From the NCBI GenBank assembly GCA_030152275.1, contig JASLHF010000173.1, forward strand, positions 1 to 45,153: 45,153 bases of DNA, written 5' to 3'. This DNA is from Acinetobacter sp. GTDB taxonomy: Bacteria > Pseudomonadota > Gammaproteobacteria > Pseudomonadales > Moraxellaceae. Within the stretch, counting starts at the first letter, position 1, and each line of letters begins with the position of its first letter. Below are positions 7,994 through 16,394 of the stretch, in pieces. A model generated the notes under the pieces. It was not told where the DNA came from and did not search any database. It was given only the letters and a program-made list of their open reading frames with translations. The translations under genes and the position numbers were made by a program.

Positions 7994-9436
7994 TTAATTC
8001 ACAAAATCGATTTCTAGAGCTGGCTGAAAAGCCTTTAAAAATGCGTAAGCTGAGTCATGTTCAGTGCTGTACATCATGCCAACTAATTCATCAGGCAAAT
8101 GCATGCCCAGCATAAAGGCGCATATTTTAGCGAGCTGCTGAGTATGTCCAAAATGAGGCTGAGTAAATACAAAGTGATGCGTTTCAATAGCGGTACCGGA
8201 AAATTTCTGTTGCAGGCATTTTGAAGTTTTAATATCGGAAGCATCATCCAGCATCAGCATAAACGGTTCGTCCTGCTCAAATTGGGCTAAAGACTCCATC
8301 TGATGCTGCGCTAAAAACTCAGCAGGGTGTTCTTCATTCAGAGAGATTTTTAAAGTCCGTGCGGGCATTAAATCGCAAATTTGAGTTTCTGCTCCAGCCA
8401 CACACCATCCTGAAGAAAATTCTGAAGCGATATAATGATCAGACTGCCAGAGTTTTTCATCAATCCACTCTTGATCAATTTCTGAATCTGCGCTGATGAT
8501 CAGGCTGAAGACATGCGTTTGCTGTGAAATCTGTTCCAGCAATTTGAGCCATTCTCTGTATGCGGTGGCCTGACTGAAGAAATGGTGTTCAATTTCAATT
8601 TGATCTTGCAAAATGCCATACTCTTCTGCAAGCTGCAGCAACAACTTTTCCCGTGCAGCTTCATTCCAGTGGTGAATCAAATTTTCTGGAAGCAAAATAT
8701 GCAGGGCCAAGCGGTCTAATCTGGATACTTCCTGCACTTGAGCTACAGGCTGGCCAGCGTCTTCATTTTCCTGCATATCCGGATCATGCCATGCCGGATG
8801 CATGCGGTATTCATAGGCTAATTCACTGTCATAAAACATTGCTGACCGCTTGAGATGGTCTGCAACACTGAATAATGTGTTTGCATGCTGCTGCAGCTGA
8901 TGCTGAATCAACTGGCCAATACGCTTTTCGCGCATTGTAGAGCGCTGCGCATCTTCATGTTCTTCTTCAGAAATTAGGCTGTCATCCAACTCCTGTATAC
9001 GCAAAGACAAAATTGGCAATCCATACGCATTCAGCAGCCCCGCATCCAGCTCTGGACTTTTGAACTGTTTAAACTGTTCTATAATGCTTTCATTTTCACC
9101 GAAGCTATGCCATACGGCAGACGAATAAACATGTAGTAAAAATTGACGGCTGGGCTGTTTTTCTGCAGGCTGATGCTGGACGGCATTCTGGCGCTCTTGT
9201 TCCTGCTGTTCAGTTTGTTCTGCTTGATCCTGCCGCATTTTTTGGCTTTTTTTGACCAATTTATAAATAAAATAAGGCATCAGCAACCCAGCGGTCAGTG
9301 CCGCCGGCAGCAGCAGCAGCCATCCCAACAATTCAAATCCGTTTGGATCATAAGCAGTATCACGCCAATAAAATACAATGCTGGCGCCGCATAAAACTGT
9401 CAGCGCAGCAAACAGCGAAAGGATTATTTTAATCAT
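7994..9436 (-). CDS. asaB: AsaB, Acinetobacter T6SS accessory membrane protein
   Basis: The protein (480 residues) is of unknown biochemical role and sits between tssG and tssM, the place of AsaB in Acinetobacter T6SS loci. Two hydrophobic segments occupy the first 55 residues (starting MIKIILSLFAALTVL, then GWLLLLPAALTAGLLMPYF). A charged, Gln/Glu-rich linker and a long soluble domain without a motif I recognise follow. I choose the ATG at 9436, which has a GGGGGAAA ribosome site and overlaps the tssG stop by 8 bp; the frame could also start 12 codons earlier. Placement suggests a membrane-complex or baseplate-docking role, but that is inference from position only. Confidence 0.7.
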   Translation of the reverse strand: MIKIILSLFAALTVLCGASIVFYWRDTAYDPNGFELLGWLLLLPAALTAGLLMPYFIYKLVKKSQKMRQDQAEQTEQQEQERQNAVQHQPAEKQPSRQFLLHVYSSAVWHSFGENESIIEQFKQFKSPELDAGLLNAYGLPILSLRIQELDDSLISEEEHEDAQRSTMREKRIGQLIQHQLQQHANTLFSVADHLKRSAMFYDSELAYEYRMHPAWHDPDMQENEDAGQPVAQVQEVSRLDRLALHILLPENLIHHWNEAAREKLLLQLAEEYGILQDQIEIEHHFFSQATAYREWLKLLEQISQQTHVFSLIISADSEIDQEWIDEKLWQSDHYIASEFSSGWCVAGAETQICDLMPARTLKISLNEEHPAEFLAQHQMESLAQFEQDEPFMLMLDDASDIKTSKCLQQKFSGTAIETHHFVFTQPHFGHTQQLAKICAFMLGMHLPDELVGMMYSTEHDSAYAFLKAFQPALEIDFVN

Positions 9437-10439
9437 TATTTTCCCCCATGAGTGCATAGCAGGTTTCAGCATTATCCGACATGCATGAAATATCCTGACT
9501 TGAATGCAAAAAAGCGCCTTGCGCCAAACCTGCAGACGGCTTCGCGCTTAAGCATGCCGGCCGTATTTCTTCTTTTTTTAAAATCAGGCGCACATCCACC
9601 ACCAGCGTTGGGCTGCACCAGGTCTGAATTAATTTTTTCAATTGATTGCTCATCGGCTGCTGAGGCAGAAAACTGAGATAGTCTTGACGGCTCAGCGGGC
9701 CAATTTGCAGTTCAATTTTATCGTCAATCTGCCGCACGGTTTCACCGCAAAACGTATTAATGCCCAGCAGCCCCGGGGATTTTCCGCCTAATACGGTTTG
9801 ATTTTCTTTATCTAAAACAAATTTAGATGAAAGATATTCGCTGACCGTAAACTCTGCTTTAAAGATACAGCTCAGCATGGTTTTTAATGCATAAACCGTA
9901 TTGGTCTGCCCCTGCATCAGACCGGAAAATTCAGCAAAATAATCATCCAATCCGGATTGCTCATGCTGTCCTTGCACATACCCATTTAATGCATGAATGA
10001 CATCAAGATATTTATTCTCTGAATCAATTTCATAGCGCATCGGCAAATTGTAATTAAGGCTGGCATCTACATACTGAGCAGTCAGTTTATGGTTAAACAG
10101 GTTTAAAAATTGCTGCGTTTCAGAACGCTGCTGCCGTGCGCTGAGTTTTATTTTATTGGTATAGCTATACGGCAGCGCACCCTGCATGCCGGTGAGGCCA
10201 ACCACTAAATTGGTAAGCTGCAAGCGCCCGCCTTCAATGCGCAAAGATTCAATTTCATTAAGCGGGAAATTTAAATTCAGCGAACTGTTAAACTGAAAAT
10301 CTGCTGACCAATGCTTTTGTCCGTCCGTATAAGGACGATGGCGCAGCAAACGCGCGGCCTGAAGAAATTCATAGCTGGACGGCTTATTCAGCAAATCTTC
10401 AATTACAGAAGCTTCTTGCCACCAACGTTCTGCACGCAT
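9429..10439 (-). CDS. tssG: TssG, T6SS baseplate protein
   Basis: This 336-residue protein follows tssF and has the TssG/VasB-like opening (FLQAARLLRHRPYTDG near residues 24-40). TssG forms the trimeric baseplate wedge with TssF and TssE and connects to TssK. It overlaps the end of tssF by 37 bp and the start of asaB by 8 bp, so translation of all three is probably coupled. Length is typical. Confidence 0.88.
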   Translation of the reverse strand: MRAERWWQEASVIEDLLNKPSSYEFLQAARLLRHRPYTDGQKHWSADFQFNSSLNLNFPLNEIESLRIEGGRLQLTNLVVGLTGMQGALPYSYTNKIKLSARQQRSETQQFLNLFNHKLTAQYVDASLNYNLPMRYEIDSENKYLDVIHALNGYVQGQHEQSGLDDYFAEFSGLMQGQTNTVYALKTMLSCIFKAEFTVSEYLSSKFVLDKENQTVLGGKSPGLLGINTFCGETVRQIDDKIELQIGPLSRQDYLSFLPQQPMSNQLKKLIQTWCSPTLVVDVRLILKKEEIRPACLSAKPSAGLAQGAFLHSSQDISCMSDNAETCYALMGENND

Positions 10440-12208
10440 TGGTATAGCTCCTGCTGAGTTTGACTGTCATATACACCTAAATCTACAAAACTGTTGATGT
10501 TCACTTTTAAATTAAAAATTTGCGCCAGCAGCTTGCAGAAAATATACAGGCTGTGGCCACGGAATTTATCGGATCGAATGCCCAATTTGGCTTTTATGCC
10601 ACGTACAAACAGCGGATAAGGCTGGCTGTTAACCAATTTTTGGCAAGGACTAAATTCCAGCGTTTGAATTGCATCAATAATAATTTTATTTTCTTTAGAT
10701 TTCGGCAGGTTATACAGCTCTAAAAGCTCTTTAATATGGGCCACGGCATCCCCTTGCATCAACGATAAATTATTTAACGATAAATGCGAAATAATGCGCC
10801 ACTGCTCCTGCTTATGCTGCTCAAAATAATATGGAATATTGGGCCGTTTCAGCATTAACCCTCTGCGCGCCAAACTGCTGTCATTCAGCGTTAACGCATT
10901 TTGATCCTTATTGTAGCTTTCATAGGGCAATTCACGGTTCGAACACAGCAACTCAATACTGATAAAATCCGACTGAGTTTGATGCGGCTGCAAATGTTTC
11001 GAAATGACTGAATAGCTCAGCTCCTGTGTTTTATTCTTCATCTGCGCAGGATTTAAGCTGTAAAAAAAATTGACCTGATCATCATGATAGTGGATCATCG
11101 CGAAAAAAGGCAAAATCGGATGCATCACCTGATCCTGAGCATTTTTTTCACGTACCATGTGCATGCTTAAAATTGAATAAACTTGGAAATATTCAGGATG
11201 ATGCGCATCAGTTATCAACGAATATTCCATTCTCCTATAATTGACTTTCTGTGGCTCAGCCTGTTTCTTGAACAAATTGACGGCTGGCGAGCTAAACAGC
11301 TTAAAATTGGCGGCGTTTAATTCTGAATAATTCCGTATCGCCGCCTGATCATTTAAATTTAATTTGAAATGGATTTGTAATTCTATCGACGGCGCCGAAT
11401 CCAGCAGTTTTAAGAAAGCTAAATTCAGCTTCAAAAAGCTGAATTTTTCTGGAAAGCAGAAATATTCTGTCAGCAGCCGGTAGGCCTGGTGCGTGTGCTG
11501 GTCCACTGGAAGCACGCTCTCATTTTCATGAAAGCCTTCTAATTCAAAAGGATTTGAAATTTCGATGTTTTGCTGGCTATTTTTCACTGAGAAAGTAGTA
11601 GAAGCGCTAAAGATACTGTCCAGCACCTGAAGCGGGAAATTGGCAATCGCATCCAAATAAATCGGCAGTTTCTCTTGCGCCAATAGCGCATTTTGCTGGT
11701 TAAAAATGTCAAAATGCAGGCTCAATGTCGCGTTTTGATTCAAGTGCATATGCGCAGCAGGATGGGTTTTAAACTGCACTTCACGGATAGAAATCGGCAG
11801 CAGCTTTACCGGCTGTACAGTAGCATATTCACATTGCACCCCACGGATGCTTTTAGCTTTAAGCGCTGTCCCGCGCGGAATATCATGCGTGTCAGTCAGC
11901 TGTTTAATTTTGTTGATATCTTCAAAAGAAACCACTGTACAGGCTGGAAAAGGCTTTAAATATTGCGGGAACATCACTTCAAAAATTGAACGGGTAAAAA
12001 CGTCATAGCTGTCTGCCAGCTTTTTATCAATACGGGCGGCAATTAAAGAAAATGCCTGAATCAGCCGTTCGATATGCGGGTCGTCTATCTGCTCTTGGTT
12101 TAAAGACAAACGCTGGGCGATTTTGGGATATTGATGGGCAAACTCCCGTGACTGCTGGCCAAATTCCTGCAATTGCTTTTCATAGTACGGTAATAGATCT
12201 TCAATCAC
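10403..12208 (-). CDS. tssF: TssF, T6SS baseplate protein
   Basis: TssF (601 residues) is a baseplate wedge subunit homologous to part of phage gp6. The N-terminus reads MIEDLLPYYEKQLQEF, the family opening, followed by FAHQYPKIAQRL and PHIERLIQAFSLIAARID, all highly characteristic. The C-terminus overlaps tssG. It lies 11 bp downstream of tssE. Nothing looks truncated. Confidence 0.92.
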   Translation of the reverse strand: MIEDLLPYYEKQLQEFGQQSREFAHQYPKIAQRLSLNQEQIDDPHIERLIQAFSLIAARIDKKLADSYDVFTRSIFEVMFPQYLKPFPACTVVSFEDINKIKQLTDTHDIPRGTALKAKSIRGVQCEYATVQPVKLLPISIREVQFKTHPAAHMHLNQNATLSLHFDIFNQQNALLAQEKLPIYLDAIANFPLQVLDSIFSASTTFSVKNSQQNIEISNPFELEGFHENESVLPVDQHTHQAYRLLTEYFCFPEKFSFLKLNLAFLKLLDSAPSIELQIHFKLNLNDQAAIRNYSELNAANFKLFSSPAVNLFKKQAEPQKVNYRRMEYSLITDAHHPEYFQVYSILSMHMVREKNAQDQVMHPILPFFAMIHYHDDQVNFFYSLNPAQMKNKTQELSYSVISKHLQPHQTQSDFISIELLCSNRELPYESYNKDQNALTLNDSSLARRGLMLKRPNIPYYFEQHKQEQWRIISHLSLNNLSLMQGDAVAHIKELLELYNLPKSKENKIIIDAIQTLEFSPCQKLVNSQPYPLFVRGIKAKLGIRSDKFRGHSLYIFCKLLAQIFNLKVNINSFVDLGVYDSQTQQELYQCVQNVGGKKLL

Positions 12209-12219
12209 AGATAACCCAC

Positions 12220-12696
12220 TTAAGTTCTTGGCGAAATAACATATTGTTGTGTTGTTGGCTTTAATAAAGCATCAAAAATTACAGGTTCATATAATGGATG
12301 GATATTCAAAAACGCTTGGATGCTTAGACAGAGTGCCCCCATATTGTGGCCTTCCATCAGCATTTCAACTTTAATCTGCTTCAGCCTAGGCTCATGCGCT
12401 GCAATTGACTGTTCTATCGACTGGCAAATTTTATCTCGGTCGGTTGGATTAGCAGTTGAAAGGCCGACAAAATCGATAATGCCAAACTGCAAAATTGAGC
12501 GCTTTGCTAGCGGATAATCATCGATATCTGAATCAATTTTAGCCATCCGGCTGTTGAGCAAGTCTTCCAAATCCAGCGCTACAGACTCCCGCAGCTCCTG
12601 TAAAGACAAGCCATGACACGCCTGCTGATCATTGGGAAGCAAGCGGTCAAACAATGTCGTTTTAAAACCATAAGGGAATTTTTTGTCTAAATTCAT
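12220..12696 (-). CDS. tssE: TssE, gp25-like T6SS baseplate protein
   Basis: The protein has 158 residues with the gp25-like segment RSILQFGIIDFVGLS near residue 66 and a preceding ESVALDLEDLLNSR helix. In the family, TssE nucleates sheath assembly on the baseplate. It follows hcp after an 83-bp gap that contains an attenuator-like hairpin, and its ribosome site is weak (only AAAGAAT). Lower expression than hcp is therefore expected. Confidence 0.88.
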   Translation of the reverse strand: MNLDKKFPYGFKTTLFDRLLPNDQQACHGLSLQELRESVALDLEDLLNSRMAKIDSDIDDYPLAKRSILQFGIIDFVGLSTANPTDRDKICQSIEQSIAAHEPRLKQIKVEMLMEGHNMGALCLSIQAFLNIHPLYEPVIFDALLKPTTQQYVISPRT

Positions 12697-12729
12697 ATTC
12701 TTTTTTTAATTCAAGCTGAAACTAAAATA

Positions 12730-12751
12730 GAGGCCGACATGCATCAGCCCC
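12730..12751 (-). terminator. Attenuator-like hairpin between hcp and tssE
   Basis: On the minus-strand transcript GGGGCUGA pairs with UCGGCCUC (8 bp, two G-U pairs) around UGCAUG, followed by UAUUUUAG. The weak U-tract suggests partial termination, which would leave more transcript for hcp than for the baseplate genes downstream. Confidence 0.5.
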
Positions 12752-12779
12752 TAAATACAGTTCATCTAATGTCAGTGTA

Positions 12780-13283
12780 TTAAGCTGCGTAAGAAGCTGT
12801 GTTGTTAGAAAGAGACCATTTCTTCGTTACAGCGCCTTTTTGCGTGCCGTTGATATCCTGCTGGTTATAAGTCCACTCAACAGCGGCATATTTCAAGCCA
12901 AATGCTTCCAGCGGAACGCCTTCTTCATTTACGTTTGGAGTAACGCTAGATACAAGAACGTGTTTTAGTTTGATTTGCAGATATTTAATGCGCTTGTCGC
13001 CATTCGCACGGTAGAAATCAATTTGCACTTCATCAAAAGTATAACCCGCAGAACATGCTTCCCAAAGTTTTGGACTGGTTGCATCCAAATCTTTAACAAA
13101 GATCATATCTGAGTGCTCTACACGTTCAGCAGTGTGGCCGCCGACGCTTGAAGAAGTCGCCGATTTAGGCTGACGGATGTTGTGAGACCAAGAATTAACT
13201 TCAAGCCAGCTCTTGTGCTCCGCATCACGAGATTCGCCGTCTACTTTATATTTTCCGCGAAACTGAACGTATATATCTTTCAT
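12780..13283 (-). CDS. hcp: Hcp (TssD), T6SS inner-tube protein
   Basis: Hcp (167 residues) forms the hexameric rings of the secreted tube. It matches the Acinetobacter Hcp form in length and in segments such as MKDIYVQFRGKYKVDGES and KLWEACSAGYTFDEVQIDFYR. The start follows AGGAAAATCATAAAA. It sits 49 bp after tssC and is followed by a hairpin, which fits its need for high expression. There is no C-terminal effector extension. Confidence 0.95.
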   Translation of the reverse strand: MKDIYVQFRGKYKVDGESRDAEHKSWLEVNSWSHNIRQPKSATSSSVGGHTAERVEHSDMIFVKDLDATSPKLWEACSAGYTFDEVQIDFYRANGDKRIKYLQIKLKHVLVSSVTPNVNEEGVPLEAFGLKYAAVEWTYNQQDINGTQKGAVTKKWSLSNNTASYAA

Positions 13284-13332
13284 TTTTATGATTTTCCTGT
13301 TTTTAAGTACAAGTTATTATTATGTTGCCTCA

Positions 13333-14817
13333 TTAATTTGAGGACTGAGGAAGCTCAGTAACAAGTCTCAAAGAAACTGATAACTCATCCAACTGAAAAT
13401 GCGGTCTTAAAAAGACCACAGATTTGTAGTGGCCTGGCTGTGCCGGGTTCTCTACAACTTTTACAGAGGCTTCACGCAGCGGATATTGAGCTTTCGCTTC
13501 TTGCGAAGCACCATCATCCAACAGTACATATTGAGAAAGCCAGTCATTCAAAAATGCTTCTACATTTCCGGCTGACGCAAAGCTTCCCACTTTATCGCGC
13601 ATCATTGCTTTAAGGTAATGCGCGATACGTGAAACCGCCATGATATATTGAATTTGACTTGATAAAGCAGAATTGGCATTGGCCGTATCGCTATCATATT
13701 TTTTAGGTTTTTGTGCTGACTGCGCACCAAAAAATGCTGCATAGTCGGTATTTTTACAATGTACTAAAGGTACAAAACCTAAGTCGCTCAATTCCTTTTC
13801 ACGACGGTCTGTAATGGCAATTTCTGTCGGGCATTTGAAAACAACTTCACCATCATGGGTTTTAAACGTATGCACAGGCAGGCCTTCAACCAAACCGCCG
13901 CCTTCCACACCGCGAATAGCCGCGCACCAGCCGTGATGATCAAATGCATTGGTCAGGCGCGTGGCAAATGCATATGCTGCATTCATCCATAAATATTCAT
14001 TATGATTTTCGCCTGAAACCTCTTCCACATAATTGAAGCCTTCAGTGGCAGTGCCTTCTTTTGGATGATACGGCAAACGTCCCAGCACGCGTGGCATGGT
14101 CAGCGCAACATAACGCGCATCATCGCTTTCACGGAATGAACGCCACTGCACATATTCAGCTGTTTCAAAGATCTTGGACACATCGCGCGGACGGTCAATA
14201 TCAGTGAAGGATTCCAAGCCGAACATTTCTGGATTGGCTGCCGAAATAAATGGCGCATGCGCTGCTGCCGCTACATGAGAAATCTGTTCCAGCAGATACA
14301 TATCTGAAGGCGTACGGTCAAATTCAAAGTCGCCAATTAGAGTTGCATATGGCGCACCGCCAAATGAGCCATATTCTTCTTCATAAATTTTCTTAAACAG
14401 CGTGCTTTGATCAAAATCAGTTGCGCCTTGAAAGTCTTTAATCAGCTCTTTCTTGGTGGTGTTCAACATGCGGATTTTAATTAATGAATTTGATGGCGTT
14501 TCTTGGCAGAAATAATACAAACCGCGCCAAGTCGATTCGACCTTTTGAAATTCTGCATGATGCATAATTTGACTCAGCTGCTGTGAAATCAGCGCATCAA
14601 TTTCTGCAATACGTTTATCAATCGACAAGGTCATATTTTCAGAAACGGTAATGGTTCCGGCCATGACTTCTTTGGCCAGTTCACCAATCAGGCTTTTTGC
14701 ACGGTCATGCTCATCATTGGTTCTTGCTATGCGGCTTTGCTCAACAATAGAATCCAGCAATGAATACTGTTCTTCGACATCAGAAACGGCCGCGGCGGCT
14801 GTGTTAAAATTACTCAT
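13333..14817 (-). CDS. tssC: TssC, T6SS sheath large subunit
   Basis: TssC (VipB, 494 residues) assembles with TssB into the contractile sheath around the Hcp tube. Diagnostic stretches include the FQKVESTWRGLYYF segment, LIGDFEFDRTPSD, and WCAAIRGVEGGGLVEGLP. The start overlaps the tssB stop by 8 bp, so the two subunits are translationally coupled. Full length. Confidence 0.96.
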   Translation of the reverse strand: MSNFNTAAAAVSDVEEQYSLLDSIVEQSRIARTNDEHDRAKSLIGELAKEVMAGTITVSENMTLSIDKRIAEIDALISQQLSQIMHHAEFQKVESTWRGLYYFCQETPSNSLIKIRMLNTTKKELIKDFQGATDFDQSTLFKKIYEEEYGSFGGAPYATLIGDFEFDRTPSDMYLLEQISHVAAAAHAPFISAANPEMFGLESFTDIDRPRDVSKIFETAEYVQWRSFRESDDARYVALTMPRVLGRLPYHPKEGTATEGFNYVEEVSGENHNEYLWMNAAYAFATRLTNAFDHHGWCAAIRGVEGGGLVEGLPVHTFKTHDGEVVFKCPTEIAITDRREKELSDLGFVPLVHCKNTDYAAFFGAQSAQKPKKYDSDTANANSALSSQIQYIMAVSRIAHYLKAMMRDKVGSFASAGNVEAFLNDWLSQYVLLDDGASQEAKAQYPLREASVKVVENPAQPGHYKSVVFLRPHFQLDELSVSLRLVTELPQSSN

Positions 14818-15313
14818 TCTCTGCCTCCGCGCTTAATTTACGGACTTGATCGGTGTTTTGCAGTACGTCGTCGAGTAAATCTTCTAAACGCTCATTGTTT
14901 GAAATTTTATTACGCAAGTCAGTCAGGCGCTCCCGGGCAGCAACCAGTTTTTTCAGCGGATCTACTTGCTGCACAACATTTTCAGGCTTAAAGTCCGCCA
15001 TAGATTTAAAGGTTAAATCTACTGAAATTTTTCCACCCTCTTCAGTCAGTGTGTTATCGACTTGAAAATTGGCGCGTGGCGCTAATGACTCAATCACTTC
15101 ATCAATATTGTCTAAATCGACATTGATAAATTTTTTATCTTTCAGCTTGGTTTTTTCAAGCTCTGAAGCCGCTGAGAAGTCCCCTAATACGCCAACAACA
15201 AAAGGCAGTTCTTTGACTTCACGCCCATCGCCAACTTCAACATCATAGGTCAGCTGAACACGCGGCGGACGAATACGCTGTAATTTTTTTTGTACACTTT
15301 CACGTTTGGCCAT
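14810..15313 (-). CDS. tssB: TssB, T6SS sheath small subunit
   Basis: TssB (VipA, 167 residues) has the family opening RESVQKKLQRIRPPRVQLTYDVE and the segment ELPFVVGVLGDFSA. It forms protomers with TssC; the C-terminal helix region is targeted by ClpV in related systems. It lies 12 bp after asaA. Confidence 0.95.
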   Translation of the reverse strand: MAKRESVQKKLQRIRPPRVQLTYDVEVGDGREVKELPFVVGVLGDFSAASELEKTKLKDKKFINVDLDNIDEVIESLAPRANFQVDNTLTEEGGKISVDLTFKSMADFKPENVVQQVDPLKKLVAARERLTDLRNKISNNERLEDLLDDVLQNTDQVRKLSAEAENE

Positions 15314-15325
15314 TTTATTTCCTGC

Positions 15326-16039
15326 TTATTTTTTCTTGTTTAATGTTTCAAATGGAGAAGCGCCTGTGGGCTTAGCCGTTTTTTGCGGCTGTTCTTTTTC
15401 TTTTACCGCAGCAGCGGGTTTGGTATTTTTAACGGGTTCTTTTACATTTTTCGCGCCCGACGTATTGCTGGCCGATTTTGCTGACTTATTGCTAGATGTT
15501 GTCTTAACAGTTGTTTTATAAGTATTTCTTTGCTTAGAAGATGAACTGTTAGCTTTTTGCTCTGCAATTACAGTTTCTGGCTTCGCAAATCGGATAGTAT
15601 CTGCTAAAGGGCTGACTTGAGCATAAGTTTCATCAGTCAAAAAACGAGACTCTGAAGTCCGCATATAGTTTATGGCGTTTTGCGCAATGGCTGAACTGGC
15701 TAGAATTGTTACATCCGTCAATGCAGGGCTATTAATATTTTTTCCGCGAAGTTCATTTACAGTTTGTAAAGCCTTTAAATTAAAGCCTTCCGCTTGATAT
15801 TTTTGCGCAATTTGGGTTTGCAAATCGGTTAGAAGTTCTGCATTTTTCTTATTTTTTTTATCGCAAAGCTGGCTGTAGAGCTGGATCAGTTCACCTGAAC
15901 TGTCACCTGAGGCTAAGGGATAATCTTTAATACACGATTTTGACAATTCCAAAGGTTTATCTTTTGCAAAAGCAGCCTGTGTTAGACAAACAGCAGCAAA
16001 CATCGGTATAAGAACAATGCTTTTTCTTAAATTAAACAT
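15326..16039 (-). CDS. asaA: AsaA, Acinetobacter T6SS assembly protein
   Basis: This 237-residue exported protein is the first gene of the leftward operon. Residues 1-25 form a signal peptide (hydrophobic IVLIPMFAAVCL, cleavage after AFA). A helical region follows, and the last 80 residues are Lys/Ala/Pro/Ser-rich low complexity. It matches the position and features of AsaA, reported in A. baumannii to support T6SS assembly through TssM. It is specific to the Acinetobacter type of locus and has no clear homologue in classic T6SS. Its periplasmic location makes it a candidate functional substitute for the missing TssJ; that is speculation. Confidence 0.72.
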   Translation of the reverse strand: MFNLRKSIVLIPMFAAVCLTQAAFAKDKPLELSKSCIKDYPLASGDSSGELIQLYSQLCDKKNKKNAELLTDLQTQIAQKYQAEGFNLKALQTVNELRGKNINSPALTDVTILASSAIAQNAINYMRTSESRFLTDETYAQVSPLADTIRFAKPETVIAEQKANSSSSKQRNTYKTTVKTTSSNKSAKSASNTSGAKNVKEPVKNTKPAAAVKEKEQPQKTAKPTGASPFETLNKKK

Positions 16040-16394
16040 CTATTTTCTCTAATTTTCAGTCGTTATATTCAAAGTTCACTACAGACATTCCTGTGTGTCT
16101 TTTGTTCTTTATGTTTTGTAATTTTACGTCGCAGATTTAACAAAACATTTAGATCTAAAGTCAAGAGGAAAATTCAAATCAGGCGACAAAAACTGTCAAT
16201 AAGTTATTTTTTTTGCTCAACAATTCATATTTTTTTTTCTTTTTTATAAAAAATATGTAGAATAGGCCCAGCTGCTTGAAACAACATTCAAGTAAATTGT
16301 TGATATAAAACAAATTAGATTTAATACAGAACAAAAATAAGCTGCAAAATAAAGTTCAATATTTGCTTGTTCTAATAATAATTTTGAGAAATTT
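16040..16394. promoter_or_regulatory. Divergent, strongly AT-rich T6SS promoter region
   Basis: This 355-bp gap separates the two T6SS operons and must hold both promoters. A plausible rightward promoter is TTGATA (16300-16305) with TAATAC (16322-16327), spaced 16 bp. Long T and A tracts at 16205-16260 are the kind of curved DNA favoured by H-NS-type silencers. I see no convincing sigma-54 site and no clear operator palindrome. Confidence 0.45.
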
